From: Perognathus longimembris pacificus
Taxonomy: Eukaryota; Chordata; Mammalia; Rodentia; Heteromyidae
DNA: 64,000 bases
Direction of reading: 5' to 3'
Assembly (NCBI RefSeq): GCF_023159225.1
Contig: NC_063181.1
Span: 19,308,073-19,372,072, forward strand
The position numbers and the translations under genes were made by a program. The first letter of the stretch is position 1. Every line of letters starts with the position of its first letter. The notes below the pieces were generated by a model. The model had not been told where the DNA came from and ran no database searches. It saw only the letters and a list, made by a program, of their open reading frames with translations. Shown piece by piece: positions 24,443-35,742 of the stretch.

Positions 24443-24850
24443 TCCATTTTTTAAAATCACTTTAACTCTACTTCTCTACCTTTTATTCTCCATCCACCTC
24501 AATCCACCCTCCTTGTGTTGAAACTCAGAAAACAATTACTCAAAATATTATGGTTTGATATACTGAATGCTTTGAATTAAAGGAGAATCAAGGTCTCTCA
24601 AACATCTCTCTTCCTCACTCCCATTTTCTACTTGAGGCACCCACTACCCTCTCACCAAAGATGAAAATATTTAAGCTTCAATGACTAGAAGAGGGATATA
24701 TTTTAGTTTTATACCTGTATGGCTCTCATATGAGTGAATATTATTAAATGTGCATGCCTCTTCTCTTGTTAAACTGTCCATTCTCATTGTTTCATAGACC
24801 CAAATGATCAAATCTTTGGGGTTGAAAAGACAGTTCTTTTTGTCTTAGCC

Positions 24851-24940
24851 CTTCCTTCCTTCCTTCCTTCCTTCCTTCCTTCCTTCCTTCCTTCTTTCCT
24901 TCCTTCCTTCCTTCCTTCCTTCCTTCCTTCCTTCCTTCCT
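24851..24940 (+). repeat. (TTCC)n microsatellite
   Basis: About 22 tetranucleotide units with a single CTTT interruption. Confidence 0.97.
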
Positions 24941-24949
24941 CATTCCCTT

Positions 24950-25480
24950 TTCTGCTTCACTGCTTTTCTGTTTTATTTCAAAAGCTCATTGTTTAATGCA
25001 ATTATTACCATATCCTATCCAGTATGCAAAACCCATGAGGACATTACCTTTTTCTTTTCACAACTATATACTGAGGTATCATCAGACATCTCTTTTCATT
25101 TTATAGATACTAGAGTCCAAGAAAAATATGGAAATGTGACTGAGTTAGGAACTAATGAAATCATAGCTGCAATTAGGCTATATTGTATTTCACTGTAGAG
25201 ATTCTTAACCATTTTTATTATTGATTATCCATTATTTTCTTATTATTGTATGTAGTGTCCTTTGAAAAGAAAGAATAGTTGAAAGAAAGAATAGTTGTCC
25301 TCAATGATATAAACTCAAATAATTAAGGTATATTTCAAATGCCATATGCTCCCCGTAATAATATTTGGAAAACTATTATCTGTGGATAAATCCAATGTTA
25401 TGTTGAAGACATTTGTGCTTTTTATATTTACTATCTCACAGACTGAAACTCGCCAGTTTTTATTTCAGGTCCTTGTATTT
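24950..25480. other. Unrecognised AT-rich stretch
   Basis: Only a short tandem duplication (GAAAGAAAGAATAGTT) around 25265-25297 is seen. Confidence 0.4.
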
Positions 25481-25489
25481 GTTGGATTT

Positions 25490-25702
25490 TTTTCAGGTGG
25501 TGCTCTATGATGTGACCCATACCTCCAGCCCAGATTTTTGCTAGTGTTTTTGTTTTTGCTGGTTATTTCAGAGATTAATTATTGAGTGTGTAGTTTTTTG
25601 TTTATTTTTTTTTAATTTCTGTCTGGGATAGGTTAATATTTAGATCCTAATCCTGGGCCTCCTGAGCAGCTATGATTACAGGCATGAGTCATTGCTAAGC
25701 AG
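25490..25702 (-). mobile_element. Ancient B1+ID-like composite SINE
   Basis: On the plus strand, an ID-like end (GGTGGTGCTCTATGATGTG, CCATACCTCCAGCCCAG) is followed by TTTGCTGGTTATTTCAGAG and a reversed B1-like end (CTGGGCCTCCTGAGCAGC, TATGATTACAGGCATGAG). The same arrangement recurs at 48420-48622 (minus) and 61605-61905 (plus). Confidence 0.6.
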
Positions 25703-26049
25703 GGAATTTTCCTGATTTATAGCCACTCTGTTAAACTACTCTTTCTCTCAGAACTTGAAAAGTTTTCTTCCTCACCAGTCCTTTAAAGTGTGTGATATTT
25801 TTCTTACCTGTTTCCTATATGAGTGTACACTCTGTTCTGTGATTTCTCTTCTCAGCTTGTTCTTTCCAGAGTACTAATTAAGTTAGCCTGTTATCACACT
25901 GTTGCCTCTCCCTTCGATTGATCTTTCTAATTGTCTGCCTTTGGAGCCTTTCCCCATCTGCTCTGTTTTTCAGGAAGCATAGATCAAATAGATTTCACAA
26001 GTTATTTCCCATATGAAGGCTTTGTTTGGGAAAATTATTTTGGAACTAC

Positions 26050-26452
26050 TGTAAAGGATGGTTTGCAAAAAAAGGTAAAACTGCAAGTAAGAAGTCTCTT
26101 GTAATATGTCGATAGGAGGAAATAAGAAGTGCTTGTAGTAAAAGTAGGCTGTAAAGAAAGGAATATAGACAAATTTGAATTAAGACCTAACTCTTACCTC
26201 TTAGGAACTCTGTAACCATGAGCATGTCAGTCAAAGATTTTAAACTTTAGTCTATTAACCTTTAATACTACAATAGGTTTATCTTGATAGTAAAAATATT
26301 CTTTGAATTCCTATTGATAACAAAAAATATTCCTTGTGTAAGAATTCTCTATATGTCACAAATTGTGAATTTTTTGTTCTTATTTGGAAAAAATTAACTT
26401 TTTTGAAAAGATAGCCTTTGGGCAATATAAATGTGTTATTTGTTAACTTGGG
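26050..26452 (+). repeat. Copy 1 of a ~400-bp direct duplication
   Basis: Homologous to 27783-28175 in the same orientation. Shared blocks include ATAGACAAATTTGA, AACTCTTACCTCTT, TTTGAATTCCTATTGATAACA, GTAAGAATTCTCTA and TTGAAAAGATAG.CTTTGGGCAA. It has about 30 extra bases in the middle relative to copy 2. It is not a repeat I recognise. Confidence 0.85.
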
Positions 26453-26454
26453 TG

Positions 26455-27230
26455 TTCGTAGGATTCTATGAGTAGGAAGTTGGAGAGAATGGCTGGTAGC
26501 TGCTAAAAGAAAACTAGGGGCTCAGGAAGACAGAAGATGAGCATGATAGAAAATACAAGGCAGCATTGGCCAGGAGTTATATAGTTTTCCTTTGTGATTT
26601 ATAGTATATACTTTTCATGGGTTTGCTCTAGGGTGTTTTCAAATAGTGTACAGAATTCCTGCTGATTATTGACTCTGCCTTACAATACTTGTATTTTGTC
26701 ATTGTTTGTTTTCTAAAGTTCAGTAACCAAGTGTAGATTTTTAGAACGTGTTCACTCTCCAAGAAGACATTGATTCTTATTATACTGTGACTTAATCCAC
26801 AGATACTTCCTGCAAAGACTGCTGTTCACCGCTCAGGCCCAAGCCTATAGCCATTTATCGTTCCTACATTATTCTTGCCCAAAGGAGAGACTTTGCCAGT
26901 ATAGTGTGGATGAAATCATATGTTATAATAATTACTACACTTGTAGGTTTGTATTCCTTTCTATCACTACCGATATTTCTAGCTTAGAATAATTTATCCT
27001 TGTCAAATTTCTGTAACATATTTCATTTCTAATTTGTAGAAATACCATGTAGCTTAATGTAGTTGCTCCATTGTAAGATTTTAATACCACAGTGGCTCCT
27101 GCTTTTCCTTGTACAATGCTGTCCTTCTTTTCATATCTTTCACATTGTAAACTGCCTGTTCCGTATTCTCTTTGATCTTTCAAGCATCAGATGTTCTATT
27201 CTACCCATGTTTTTATTTAAAGCAATGCAG
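26455..27230. other. Unrecognised stretch between duplicates
   Basis: Single-copy-looking sequence between the duplicated block and a SINE. The 82-codon minus-strand ORF (26935-27183) and the 68-codon plus ORF (27063-27269) overlap each other and are probably chance. Confidence 0.45.
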
Positions 27231-27248
27231 CTTTTTTCAGAATTTTGT

Positions 27249-27448
27249 TTTGGTTTTTGCCAGTCCTAGGGCTTGAGCTCAGGGCCTCAGCACTGTCCCT
27301 GGCTTCTTTTTCCTCAAGGCTAGCACGCTACCATTTGAGCCACAGTGCCATTTCCGGCTTTTTCTATATATGTGGTGCTGAGGAATCGAACCCACGGCTT
27401 CATGTATACGAGGCAAGCATTTTACCACTAGGCCATATTCGCAGCCCC
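27249..27448 (-). mobile_element. IDL-Geo dimeric SINE, older
   Basis: Reversed Geo and IDL modules with scattered mutations (Geo B-box on the minus strand GAGCTCAAG; head B-box GGTTCGATTCC kept). Imperfect duplications at 27231-27247 and 27449-27466 (CTTTTTTCAGAATTTTG versus CTTTTTCTCAGAATTTTG) flank it. The differences between them mark an older insertion. Confidence 0.88.
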
Positions 27449-27782
27449 TTTTTCTCAGAATTTTGATTAGCATAAATTAGCTGTACTAGGAGTTTCATTT
27501 GACATGTCCATATCTGCATTCAATTCATGTTGAGCAGATTCATCTCCTCTTTCCTCTCTTCATCCCCTTTCCTCAACCAATCTCAACATACTTGATTGTT
27601 CCATTTTCCCACCTATAAGTAAATTATTTTGACAATATTCACTGTCCCTCATTATGATTATTCACCCTTGCCCATTCTACTAGTATATACATCTCTGATC
27701 AGAATCTGTTTTGCAATCCTGTCAATTACTTTTTAAAGCATATATTAACTGCTCAAAAGGCTTTCACCAAGGTATTTCACAC

Positions 27783-28175
27783 ATAGTTTGCAAAGAGGTA
27801 AAGCTGCAAATAAGGAGTCTCTTGAATATGTAGATAAGAGGAAATAGGATCTGCTTTTAGTAAAAGTTGGCTATAACAAAAGGACTATAGACAAATTTGA
27901 GTAAGATCAAACTCTTACCTCTTGGGAGTTCAATAAGAGAGCTTAAACCTTTGGTACCTCAATAGGTTCATCTTGATAGCAAAAATATCCTTTGAATTCC
28001 TATTGATAACAATATATTCCTTGAATTACTTCTGTAAGAATTCTCTAGACTACCAAATTTTACTCAATGGGTCATAAATTATGAGATTTTTAAAAATTCT
28101 TATTTAATTCTTATCTTCTTATTTAATTCTTATTTAACTTGTTTGAAAAGATAGGCTTTGGGCAAACAAGTGTAT
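27783..28175 (+). repeat. Copy 2 of a ~400-bp direct duplication
   Basis: Partner of 26050-26452, about 1.7 kb downstream, same strand. It lies inside old L1 sequence and ends near a (CA)n tract. A small ATTCTTATTTA repeat cluster (28097-28137) is expanded in this copy. Confidence 0.85.
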
Positions 28176-28181
28176 TACTTG

Positions 28182-28210
<29 letters not shown>
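28182..28210 (+). repeat. (CA)n microsatellite
   Basis: About 14 CA units directly after duplicated copy 2. Confidence 0.95.
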
Positions 28211-28212
<2 letters not shown>

Positions 28213-29109
28213 TAGTTTAATCAAGTAGACCACCTTGTTTACTGTTACTTTCTTAATCTCTCCTATCCAAGATTATACCATAGATTTCAGTAAGTTTAAT
28301 TTTTCTTCCTTCATTCATGGATGTAATATAGTATAGTGTGGTGTTGTTCACTGAACACCAGTCTCATTTCTTTTTTCTCCCCCAAACCTTCAAACAGTCC
28401 AATGATTATAAGCATATTCTAAATATGGGTGCGTGTCATCTTCATTTGTGTTTGTGGTTATCTTTCAATTCTAACATAAATATATGAGAGAAAATATTTG
28501 TCCTTCTGAATTTGGCTTACTTCAATTAATTGGATGGTCTTTAGATCCATCCATTTCCCTACAAGCAACATAATTTTATTCTTCTTGAAGTCTACATAAT
28601 ACTCCTCTATGTATGTATATCAGATTAAAAAAACACATTCAACAGTTGTAAGGCATTTGGATTGTTATCATAGCTGTTCTATTATAAAGAGTGTTGCTAT
28701 TTATATGGATGTTCAGGTGTTTCTATTGTATCCTGATTTATATTCCTTCAGATATATGCCTGAATTATGTCCATGTATAAAGTGATATTTTTATTATTTG
28801 CTTTTGGAGGGTCTTGCATACTGATTTGAAAAGAGATTGCAGTTTACATTCCATCAACATGGTATAACAGTTCCTTCATACTGAATCCTTTCCAGCATTT
28901 GTTGCTTACATTTTTCTAATTTTTTATTTAATTAACTAATTTATATATTTTCTGTTGATTGCATTTTTGATGATGATTATTTTGACTGGCATGAAAATAA
29001 ATTTCAATGTTGTTTGGTGTGTTTTTCTTTCATGGGTGCCATGAATGTTGCTTTTATTCTTCAGAGACCTTATTGTTTGTTTTGAAGTATGTACACTGTT
29101 TGACTTTTA

Positions 29110-29620
29110 TGTGTCTTACATGGTGTAATTGACCTATATAATTAACAATGACACCTTAGATTTTCCTTGTGTATTTTAAGACTTTCATTACTCTTAACTG
29201 AGGATCTTATCTATGATTATTTTTAAATTAGCTGTCTGCAATATTTTATTAAATTTGTTTTCCTATATTTAATAATTTTTAGAAGTTAAATTTAGTCTTA
29301 TTAAAGTCAAGGTGAAAATTTTAACATAATAATGAAGCATTGTTATATTTCAATGTCAAACAATATTAACAAATATATTGCAAATACTGGTATTTTTCTG
29401 ATTAAACCAAAACCATGCATTAGTCCAAATCTGCATTCACAAAATCTGAATTAAAAATAATTTCTGACCAGAAGTATTGGAGATTCTGATATGGAGATAG
29501 CATTATGCTAGAACAAAATTGAAAATACCATCTTCATTTGTAAGCTGGGTGAAGAAATAAATTTCTGTTTATTTTCCTTTATACTTCCAAGTAAAAATAA
29601 TATGTATATATGTATTTAAA
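29110..29620. other. Unrecognised AT-rich stretch
   Basis: No recognisable feature. It might be further decayed L1. Confidence 0.35.
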
Positions 29621-29625
29621 TATTA

Positions 29626-29856
29626 GCTAGGGGTCACAGCTCACACCTGTAATCATATCTACTCAAGAGGCTGAGATCTGAGGATTATGGTTTAAAGCCA
29701 GCCTGAGCAGAAAAGTCCCCATGAGACTATTCTGCAATTAGCTATTCAAACACCTGGAAATGCTTCAGGGATCACATTGTAGAATGTTAACCTTGAGCAC
29801 AAAGAAGCTCAAAGACAGCATCCAGGCCCTGAGTTCAAGCCCCAGGACCAGCAAAA
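29626..29856 (+). mobile_element. B1-like/Geo composite SINE
   Basis: B1-like half: GGTCACAGCTCACACCTGTA, GGCTGAGATCTGAGGAT, AAAGCCAGCCTGAGCAG. Geo half: CCTTGAGCACAAAGAAGCTC, GACAGCATCCAGGCCCTGAG, GAGTTCAAGCCCCAGGACCAGC. It runs into a (TG)n tract at 29859-29881. Confidence 0.85.
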
Positions 29857-29912
29857 ACTGTGTGTGTGTGTGTGTGTGTGTACTCACACACACGCATATA
29901 TATATATGCACA
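29857..29912 (+). repeat. (TG)n, (CA)n and (TA)n tract
   Basis: Compound simple repeat at the tail of the SINE. Confidence 0.9.
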
Positions 29913-29919
29913 TGTTATG

Positions 29920-30530
29920 TTATAGCATTGTTAAAACTTATAGAAGCTAATGAATCTGATCAAGGCAGATTTTATGTATATGAGACATGTCAAAATGAAA
30001 CCCTCTATACACTAATTGAAAAAAAAAAAGCAATTTAAATACCCTGTATCTCTGAATTTTATCAAATATTAAGTCATAGCTAATACTTATATAACAATTA
30101 TTATGTAGCATATTAAATATATAAAATGTTAAGCAGACACAGACTCTAGCATAAAGCTTGTAACATCGAGTAACTGAGCATCAATGACTGAAGTAGGGTC
30201 CATTTAAGTGAATTGAGCTACAAAAATTCAGAGCTGAGATAATCCATTTTAAAAACTACTTTTCAAAGGATTCCCAAAGAAAACTTTTAAAGCAGAGAAG
30301 CAAACCCACAGCATATTGTCTGGGTCATTATGATTTTCTACTGAAACCATAGTACATGTTTTCAGACATTAACTCTTTACCCCCTTAACAGGAAGAACCG
30401 ATTCAAGAAGGTGTTTGTAGGCCTACAGTCTTCCAGTGACATTAGCTAGCTCCAGCCTAAGCAGAATACAGCAGACTATATGAGATAGAACTGTATCTGC
30501 CTTTATTTCTAAAAGACTCCCATTCAAATT
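29920..30530. other. Unrecognised stretch
   Basis: No gene or repeat recognised. Confidence 0.4.
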
Positions 30531-30533
30531 TGT

Positions 30534-30588
30534 ACACACACACAGACACACACACACACACACACACAGAAAGAGAGAGAGAGAGAGA
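30534..30588 (+). repeat. (CA)n-(GA)n compound microsatellite
   Basis: CA units with a CAG interruption are followed by about 10 GA units. Confidence 0.95.
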
Positions 30589-30690
30589 GGCTGGTGGGGA
30601 AACTTTATTCATCTTCCTTAAGTTAATTTACAATTATATAGTAAAATATTTTCTAAAAGCAACATCGCTGGAATAAACCAAAGTAATGAG

Positions 30691-30912
30691 ACTGTGGCAG
30701 GATAAGTGGTGATTCTGGCTACTTAGAAAGCTGATATCTGTGGATCTTGGTTCAAAGCCAACCAGAGAATGAAAATCCATGAGACTCTTATCTCCAACTG
30801 GCCATACACAACAAAAAAGCCAACAGTGGAACACAAGCTCAAATGGTAGAGTGCTATCCAAGGACAGCACTTAGACTATGAGTTCAAACCCCCGTACTGG
30901 AACAAAAAAAAA
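30691..30912 (+). mobile_element. B1-like/Geo composite SINE
   Basis: Recognisable blocks: GTGATTCTGGCTACTTAGAA, GATCTTGGTTCAAAGCCAACC, GAGACTCTTATCTCCAACTGG, then Geo (GCTCAAATGGTAGAGTGCTA, GAGTTCAAACCCC) and an A-rich tail. The Geo core is partly deleted. Confidence 0.8.
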
Positions 30913-31183
30913 CACAGCATTTACTTCAGTTGCTTTTCTGTGGCTTTTAATTATGAGACTCACAGTGAGGGAAACTGCTCACTTTTTGCTAAGGGATTTG
31001 GAAACTGCTGGATCTTTGGTTCTCCCAGCAGGAACCTCCAAATCTGGGGATTTTTCACACAATCCTAAAATCTGAGTGGGCTGTACACTTGAAGGGTGTC
31101 CAATATTCAACCAGAAGAGTGACAGAGACTTGGTGAGCAGGGAGCACACGTATTTAGTGAGATAGGCAGATTTGTCTTTGCAG

Positions 31184-31265
31184 AGACATTTCATTGTGAA
31201 GATGCAGCGCCACGTCCTCCCTGAAAGCCTCAGCGCTGCTGCTGTCGAAGCTGCTGAGGATTACG
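31184..31265 (+). other. Exon-like segment (candidate only)
   Basis: 82 bases lie between a good acceptor-like sequence (TTTGTCTTTGCAG at 31171-31183) and a donor-like GTGGGT at 31266. It has five CpGs in a CpG-poor region and one open frame (ending ...SAAAVEAAEDY). The other two plus frames hit stops quickly. I do not recognise the peptide, and no second exon was found, so this is a weak call. Confidence 0.2.
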
Positions 31266-31364
31266 GTGGGTTTGCTTCTTCGATTCAAAGTCCCTTTTAT
31301 GTTTTGAGAATATCAGGATGCCTTCTCAGCAAGAATATCCACACTAGAATTTACAGGAAAAAAT

Positions 31365-31500
31365 CACTTTTTTTATTTATTTTTATTATCTTTGGTTGGT
31401 TATAAAAATGGGTTTCAATTTCCATCCTTCTCCCCCTCACTTCACCTATCCCGTCCACACCTATCCCCTTATTTTATTTTCATTCACAGTGGTCATATGT
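31365..31500 (-). mobile_element. Possible L1 3' UTR fragment
   Basis: A T-rich start (TTTATTTATTTTTATTATC) is followed by a C/T-rich tract resembling the polypurine region of old L1 3' UTRs read backwards. Weak similarity only. Confidence 0.35.
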
Positions 31501-32020
31501 TCCAAGCCTGTGGCTTGGGACAGGCCATTTTTAATAGAAAAATTCTATTCATCATTTGTGTGTTGTTATAAGTCTCCACTGCCTCGCTGGGTGTCTGTCT
31601 GACCCCTCATTTTAATATAATTTTCTCAAGTGGAGCAGCAAATTGCACTAGACAAAAGAGTTCTGACTCTTGTTCCTTGTCTGCTGTGTATTTCTCAATG
31701 AGTTTGGGTAATCATCCAAATCAAACCCTGGGCATTTGGAGTATGAGCTTGACCTAGCAATTATGGTCTAGTTCTACATAAAGGATGGTGATACTGTGAA
31801 GATGTCACTGTGAGAGTGGAATGAATGATCTGACCAAGGGTTTTGTCATTGATGTCACATTGCTGGATCCTTTGGGTGTTCAACAAATGGAATGAAAATA
31901 GATAAAAGTGATGAGACTAATCATATGACTCCATCTTCTGTTACCCTTTAAACAAATTGAAGTAAAACCTACAATGACTTGATGGAGAACGTTGTAGAAA
32001 TTTTCAACCCAAGCAAATAA
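31500..32020. other. Unrecognised stretch
   Basis: No recognisable feature. Confidence 0.4.
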
Positions 32021-32023
32021 TCA

Positions 32024-32134
32024 ACTTTTTTATTGATCAGGTATGATCTTACTGAATAGCTCAGGCTGGCCTTAAGCTTTCTGATGTGCTTCATTCTTCA
32101 AGCACTAAGATTAAAAGCAAATACCACCACATAT
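32024..32134 (-). mobile_element. B1-like SINE, very diverged
   Basis: Reversed B1 pattern: TATGATCTTACTGAATAGC, CTCAGGCTGGCCTTAAGC, CAAGCACTAAGATTAAAAGC, ATACCACCACA. Confidence 0.65.
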
Positions 32135-32204
32135 TATTTGTTAGTATATCTCTGAGTTTAAATGATATATATATATATATAAATTATATTGGCTGATTTA
32201 TTGC

Positions 32205-32318
32205 TCAATTGTAGACTTATTTCTATAAGATAGCACCCGCTGGCCTCAAACTTGAAATCTGCTTGCTTCAGCCTCTGTGGAATGTCCAAGTTTTGATCTT
32301 GTGCCCCACTCCTTCTCT
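32205..32318 (-). mobile_element. B1-like SINE, very diverged
   Basis: A second reversed B1 pattern close to the first: TTCTATAAGATAGCACCCG, CTGGCCTCAAACTTGAAATC, GCTTGCTTCAGCCTCTG. A (TA)n tract at 32165-32182 separates the two. Confidence 0.5.
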
Positions 32319-32339
32319 TATTCCTGTAACCTACTTGAA

Positions 32340-33060
32340 ATAACTCTGTTCCAACAACAATGGAGGATATCCATCAGTCTGCAATCTTTGTGCCAGCAAA
32401 TCAATGAAGGTTCATGTCTTCAGAGATAATTTTCATTCTAGAAGATGAGAATACTAGGAAAAACTAGTCATGTTTCATATTTTGGTGGTCCTAATACCCA
32501 CCTTCCAGGACAGCCAAGAAAGTATGGCCCTTCTGATGCCATAGTTTCATCATGTATGGATGCATATTTTATCAATAAGTAGATTTGAATTCTTCCTCTG
32601 CTGGTACTTTTTTCTAAATTTGCCAAGCAGATACCTAGGATTTTGTCTTCCTGCATTACGGAAAGTTTATACAAAAGAAAGAAAGGGGAATTGTTCATAG
32701 TCAATTCTTCTATTGCTTGTTTTTTAATGGTCCTGGGCAATTTGAGATTAATGCCAAAGCAGAAGTCAGGGAGACTTATGCTTTCGAGCACAGTGACTAT
32801 GAGGAAAGCCACAGGGTGACTCTACAGAAACAAGACTGGCTCCTCAAGTTTGTCAACCTCTAAGGGGCACAGAATCTTCATTGATGAGTGACAGGAGATA
32901 AAGCAGGTCTGGAATATGGACAGATTTGTGGAATCCAGGCCAACCTGTGATGTGGAGAATGCCCAGAAAGTATACAAGCTCTGGGTGAGTCCCCTCAAGA
33001 CCAAGGAACTTTGAGAAACCTGGATTGGAAAGGTACCAATAATGACACATTGAATTTTAC
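32340..33060 (+). pseudogene. Possible decayed coding remnant, unidentified
   Basis: Two plus-strand stretches look protein-like although stops separate them. 32729-32863 is open and ends ...DWLLKFVNL before TAA, with many charged residues. 32873-32998 includes QKVYKLWVSPLKTKEL before TGA, interrupted by one TGA near 32890. A 114-codon minus-strand ORF (32468-32812) overlaps and may be the shadow, or the reverse may be true. I recognise no family. It could equally be an old transposon. Confidence 0.2.
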
Positions 33061-33077
33061 TAAAAAAGTTACAATGA

Positions 33078-33340
33078 CTTGGCACTGATGGCTTATGTTT
33101 GCAGTCCTAGCTATCCAGAAGGCTGAAATCTGAGGATAACAGTTCAAAACCAGCCAAGGCAGGAAAATCTATGAGATTCTTAACTCCAGTTAACCATCAA
33201 AAAAGCCCAAAGTGGAACTATGGCTCCAGAGTGCTGAAATGGCCTTGAGCAACAAAATCTCAGGGACAGCACCTGGGCCCTGAGGTCAGTCCTAAGACCA
33301 GCACAGGCATGCATGTGCACACACACACACACACACACAC
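33078..33340 (+). mobile_element. B1-like/Geo composite SINE with (CA)n tail
   Basis: B1-like half (GGCACTGATGGCTTATG, TAGCTATCCAGAAGGCTG, AACCAGCCAAGGCAGG) and Geo half (GGCCTTGAGCAACAAAATCTC, GACAGCACCTGGGCCCTGAG), then (CA)n at 33319-33340. A short direct repeat TTACAATGA at 33069-33077 and 33350-33358 is a plausible target duplication. Confidence 0.82.
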
Positions 33341-33513
33341 CCCACAAATTTACAATGAGATACTCTGTGAATAATTCAGTTATGTTGTAGAAAATGGTAT
33401 TTCTTAGCACATAAGAGAAGATACTCCCTTAAAATTCACTATTTGGATTCTCCAAATTATGTAAATCTTTTAAATAAATAGTTCAAGTATATTCTAGCCA
33501 AATAACCCCTTTC

Positions 33514-33725
33514 CTTTTTTTTTTTTTTTTTTTTTTGCCAGTCCTAGGGCTTGAATTCAGGGCCTGAGCACTGTCCCTGGCTTCTTTTTGCTCAAGGATA
33601 GCACTCTACAACTTGAGCCACAGCGCTACTTCCAGCTTTTTCTATACATGTGGTGCTGAGGAATCGAACCCAGAGCTTCATGTATAGGAGGCAAACATTC
33701 TACCATTACGCCATATTCCTAGCCT
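33514..33725 (-). mobile_element. IDL-Geo dimeric SINE, older
   Basis: Reversed Geo and IDL modules after a 22-base T run. Flanking duplications at 33498-33513 and 33726-33741 match at 14 of 16 positions (CCAAATAACCCCTTTC versus CCAGATAACCACTTTC). The Geo B-box on the minus strand retains T (GAATTCAAG). Confidence 0.9.
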
Positions 33726-34234
33726 CCAGATAACCACTTTCATATTATCCTGGTGTCTCCTCTTCCATTTGCACATGATAGAAACTACACTGGGTGAATT
33801 AGGTCCTCAGGTCTAGCCCTTCCCTTGTTCACTTTTGGGATCTTTGCAGACAGGTTATTTGGCTTTGGTAAACCATATTCACCATAAAAATATGAACTAC
33901 AAATACGGATCCTATCTACCTCACAAAGTTGTTGTGAGCATCAAAAGAATCAAATCTGAAAAGACACTCCAAAATACTTAACACAGAATACAAATACAGT
34001 TTTTCTTATAGAACCAAATCATCCATATTAAACTTCATTGAATTTGGCTATTTCCATCTATCATTTTTCAGTGGCAAAAAGATATGTAAGAAAAAACTGA
34101 CACATGTAGTTGTGTACACATATTTGCAATTACTATCATAGACATGTTGAGACAGGTAAATTCATTCACTACATAGTACCATTATGTACAGGAAGTGCTG
34201 TATTTTTTGTTGTACAAAATGATAGATTTTGTTA

Positions 34235-35240
34235 AGGAATTTTTATATTTTCTAAATATAAACTATTCATGGGTTTTTAATATATTCATCACTATCATTT
34301 CTTTCTCCATCCTTCTATCTTTATCCCCTTTCTCAAGGTAGTCCTCCTTTTACTTTCATCTCTTTTTAACAATATCCAGATGAATGGAATATATGTATAT
34401 GTATATATGTATGTATATAGATATATATGTATATATTCTGAATGGACATCTAATATTATTTCATGATTTAGCTATTATGATTACTACTGCATTAAATGTG
34501 ATTGTATGTCTCTATTGTATGCTGACTTTAATTTCTTTGGATATATAGCCTGAAGTGGTATTTTTGGGATATACGGTAGTTCCAAGTTTATCTTCTGCAG
34601 GACTCCATACTGATTTCATGCATGCTTGTCAAAAAACAGGTTCCGTGACTGAACTACTTTGCATCTCCAGGAAATGTGTATAATGTTTTCCTCCTAAATT
34701 CCCAACCTCTACAACTTCCCACACCTTCCCCACCCACTTCATCCTCACCAGCATTTGTTGTTAATTTCCTTGAAATAGATATTCTGACCAAGGTTAAGAT
34801 AGAATCTCAATGTGGTTGTGATTTCCATTTCCTTTATGGCTAAGGATGATAAATTTTAATTTTTATGTATTTATTGGCCATTTGTACTTATTTTGAAAAC
34901 TTGTTCAAATCTTTTGCCCATTTATTGAATGGATTATTCATTTTTTCTTTAATTTTTTGAGTTCTTTTTCTGATATTAACCTCTTCCCAGATGAATAGGT
35001 AGGAAGGATTTTTTTTTCTCCCTGTTCTGCAGGTTGTTTTTCAGTCAAGTAATTGTTTTCCCTGTGTGTAGAAGCTATTTAATTTCATGCTATCCATTTG
35101 CAAGAGTTCTAATGATTAGTTCCTGAGCTATTGGATTCCTATTCAGAAAGTCATTGCTTTTGCCTATGTTGTCTTGAAAGTGTATTTTTAGTTTTGAGGA
35201 AATGTTTAAATTCAATTAGGTGAGTTCCTTTCCCCCACCC
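34235..35240 (-). mobile_element. Old L1 3' region
   Basis: Reversed L1 blocks on the plus strand: TGGCCATTTGTACTTATTTTG, AATCTTTTGCCCATTTATTGA, TTTTTGAGTTCTTTTTCTGA, TAGAAGCTATTTAATTTCATG, CTCACCAGCATTTGTTG, AGCTATTATGATTACTACTGC. A (TATG)n-like tract lies within it at 34388-34438. No open frame survives. Confidence 0.8.
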
Positions 35241-35742
35241 CAATCAATTTTAGAAAGAAGTGCTGAATAGTTATGAATATTATATATATGAAATATATAT
35301 TATGTTTATATATGCATATATATTACAGAAACTTTCTCTCTTTTGTGTCACTTACAAGGAAGTCAAGTTTTTCCTCCTAGAATATAAAGAGCTGACTTTT
35401 CCCCAACAAGCAAGATGACCCAATTTTCTTTTCTTTTCTTTTTTTTTGTAGTCACTCAGTTTTTGAATGTTATACTATGTAGACACAATGATTTCAGAAT
35501 GATATTTTCTCAATGCATTTTTCATTTTTGAATATAAAAGCAAATTAAGCTGATCTCTTAACTTCAAAAAACACTTAATAAAATCACACTTTTATCTTAC
35601 TTCTAAAGAAATGAATTGATTTACTGTTCTTTGAAGTTTTGTTAGAAAAATTCAGCTTAGATCAGATATTAATAACTTTCAATTGGGTGAAATGAAATCA
35701 AAAGGGACAGATGATCTTAGTGAATATGATACTTAAAAGGTC

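Larger units (their letters stand above)
27480..29110 (-). mobile_element. Old L1 3' region, interrupted
   Basis: Plus-strand reading gives a reversed old L1: pyrimidine-rich 3' UTR pieces (27530-27620), GGCTTACTTCAATTAATTGGA, GGATTGTTATCATAGCTGTTC, GAGTGTTGCTATTTATATGG, TTCCATCAACATGGTATAAC. It is broken by the second copy of the local duplication (27783-28175) and a (CA)n tract. No frame survives. Confidence 0.75.
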
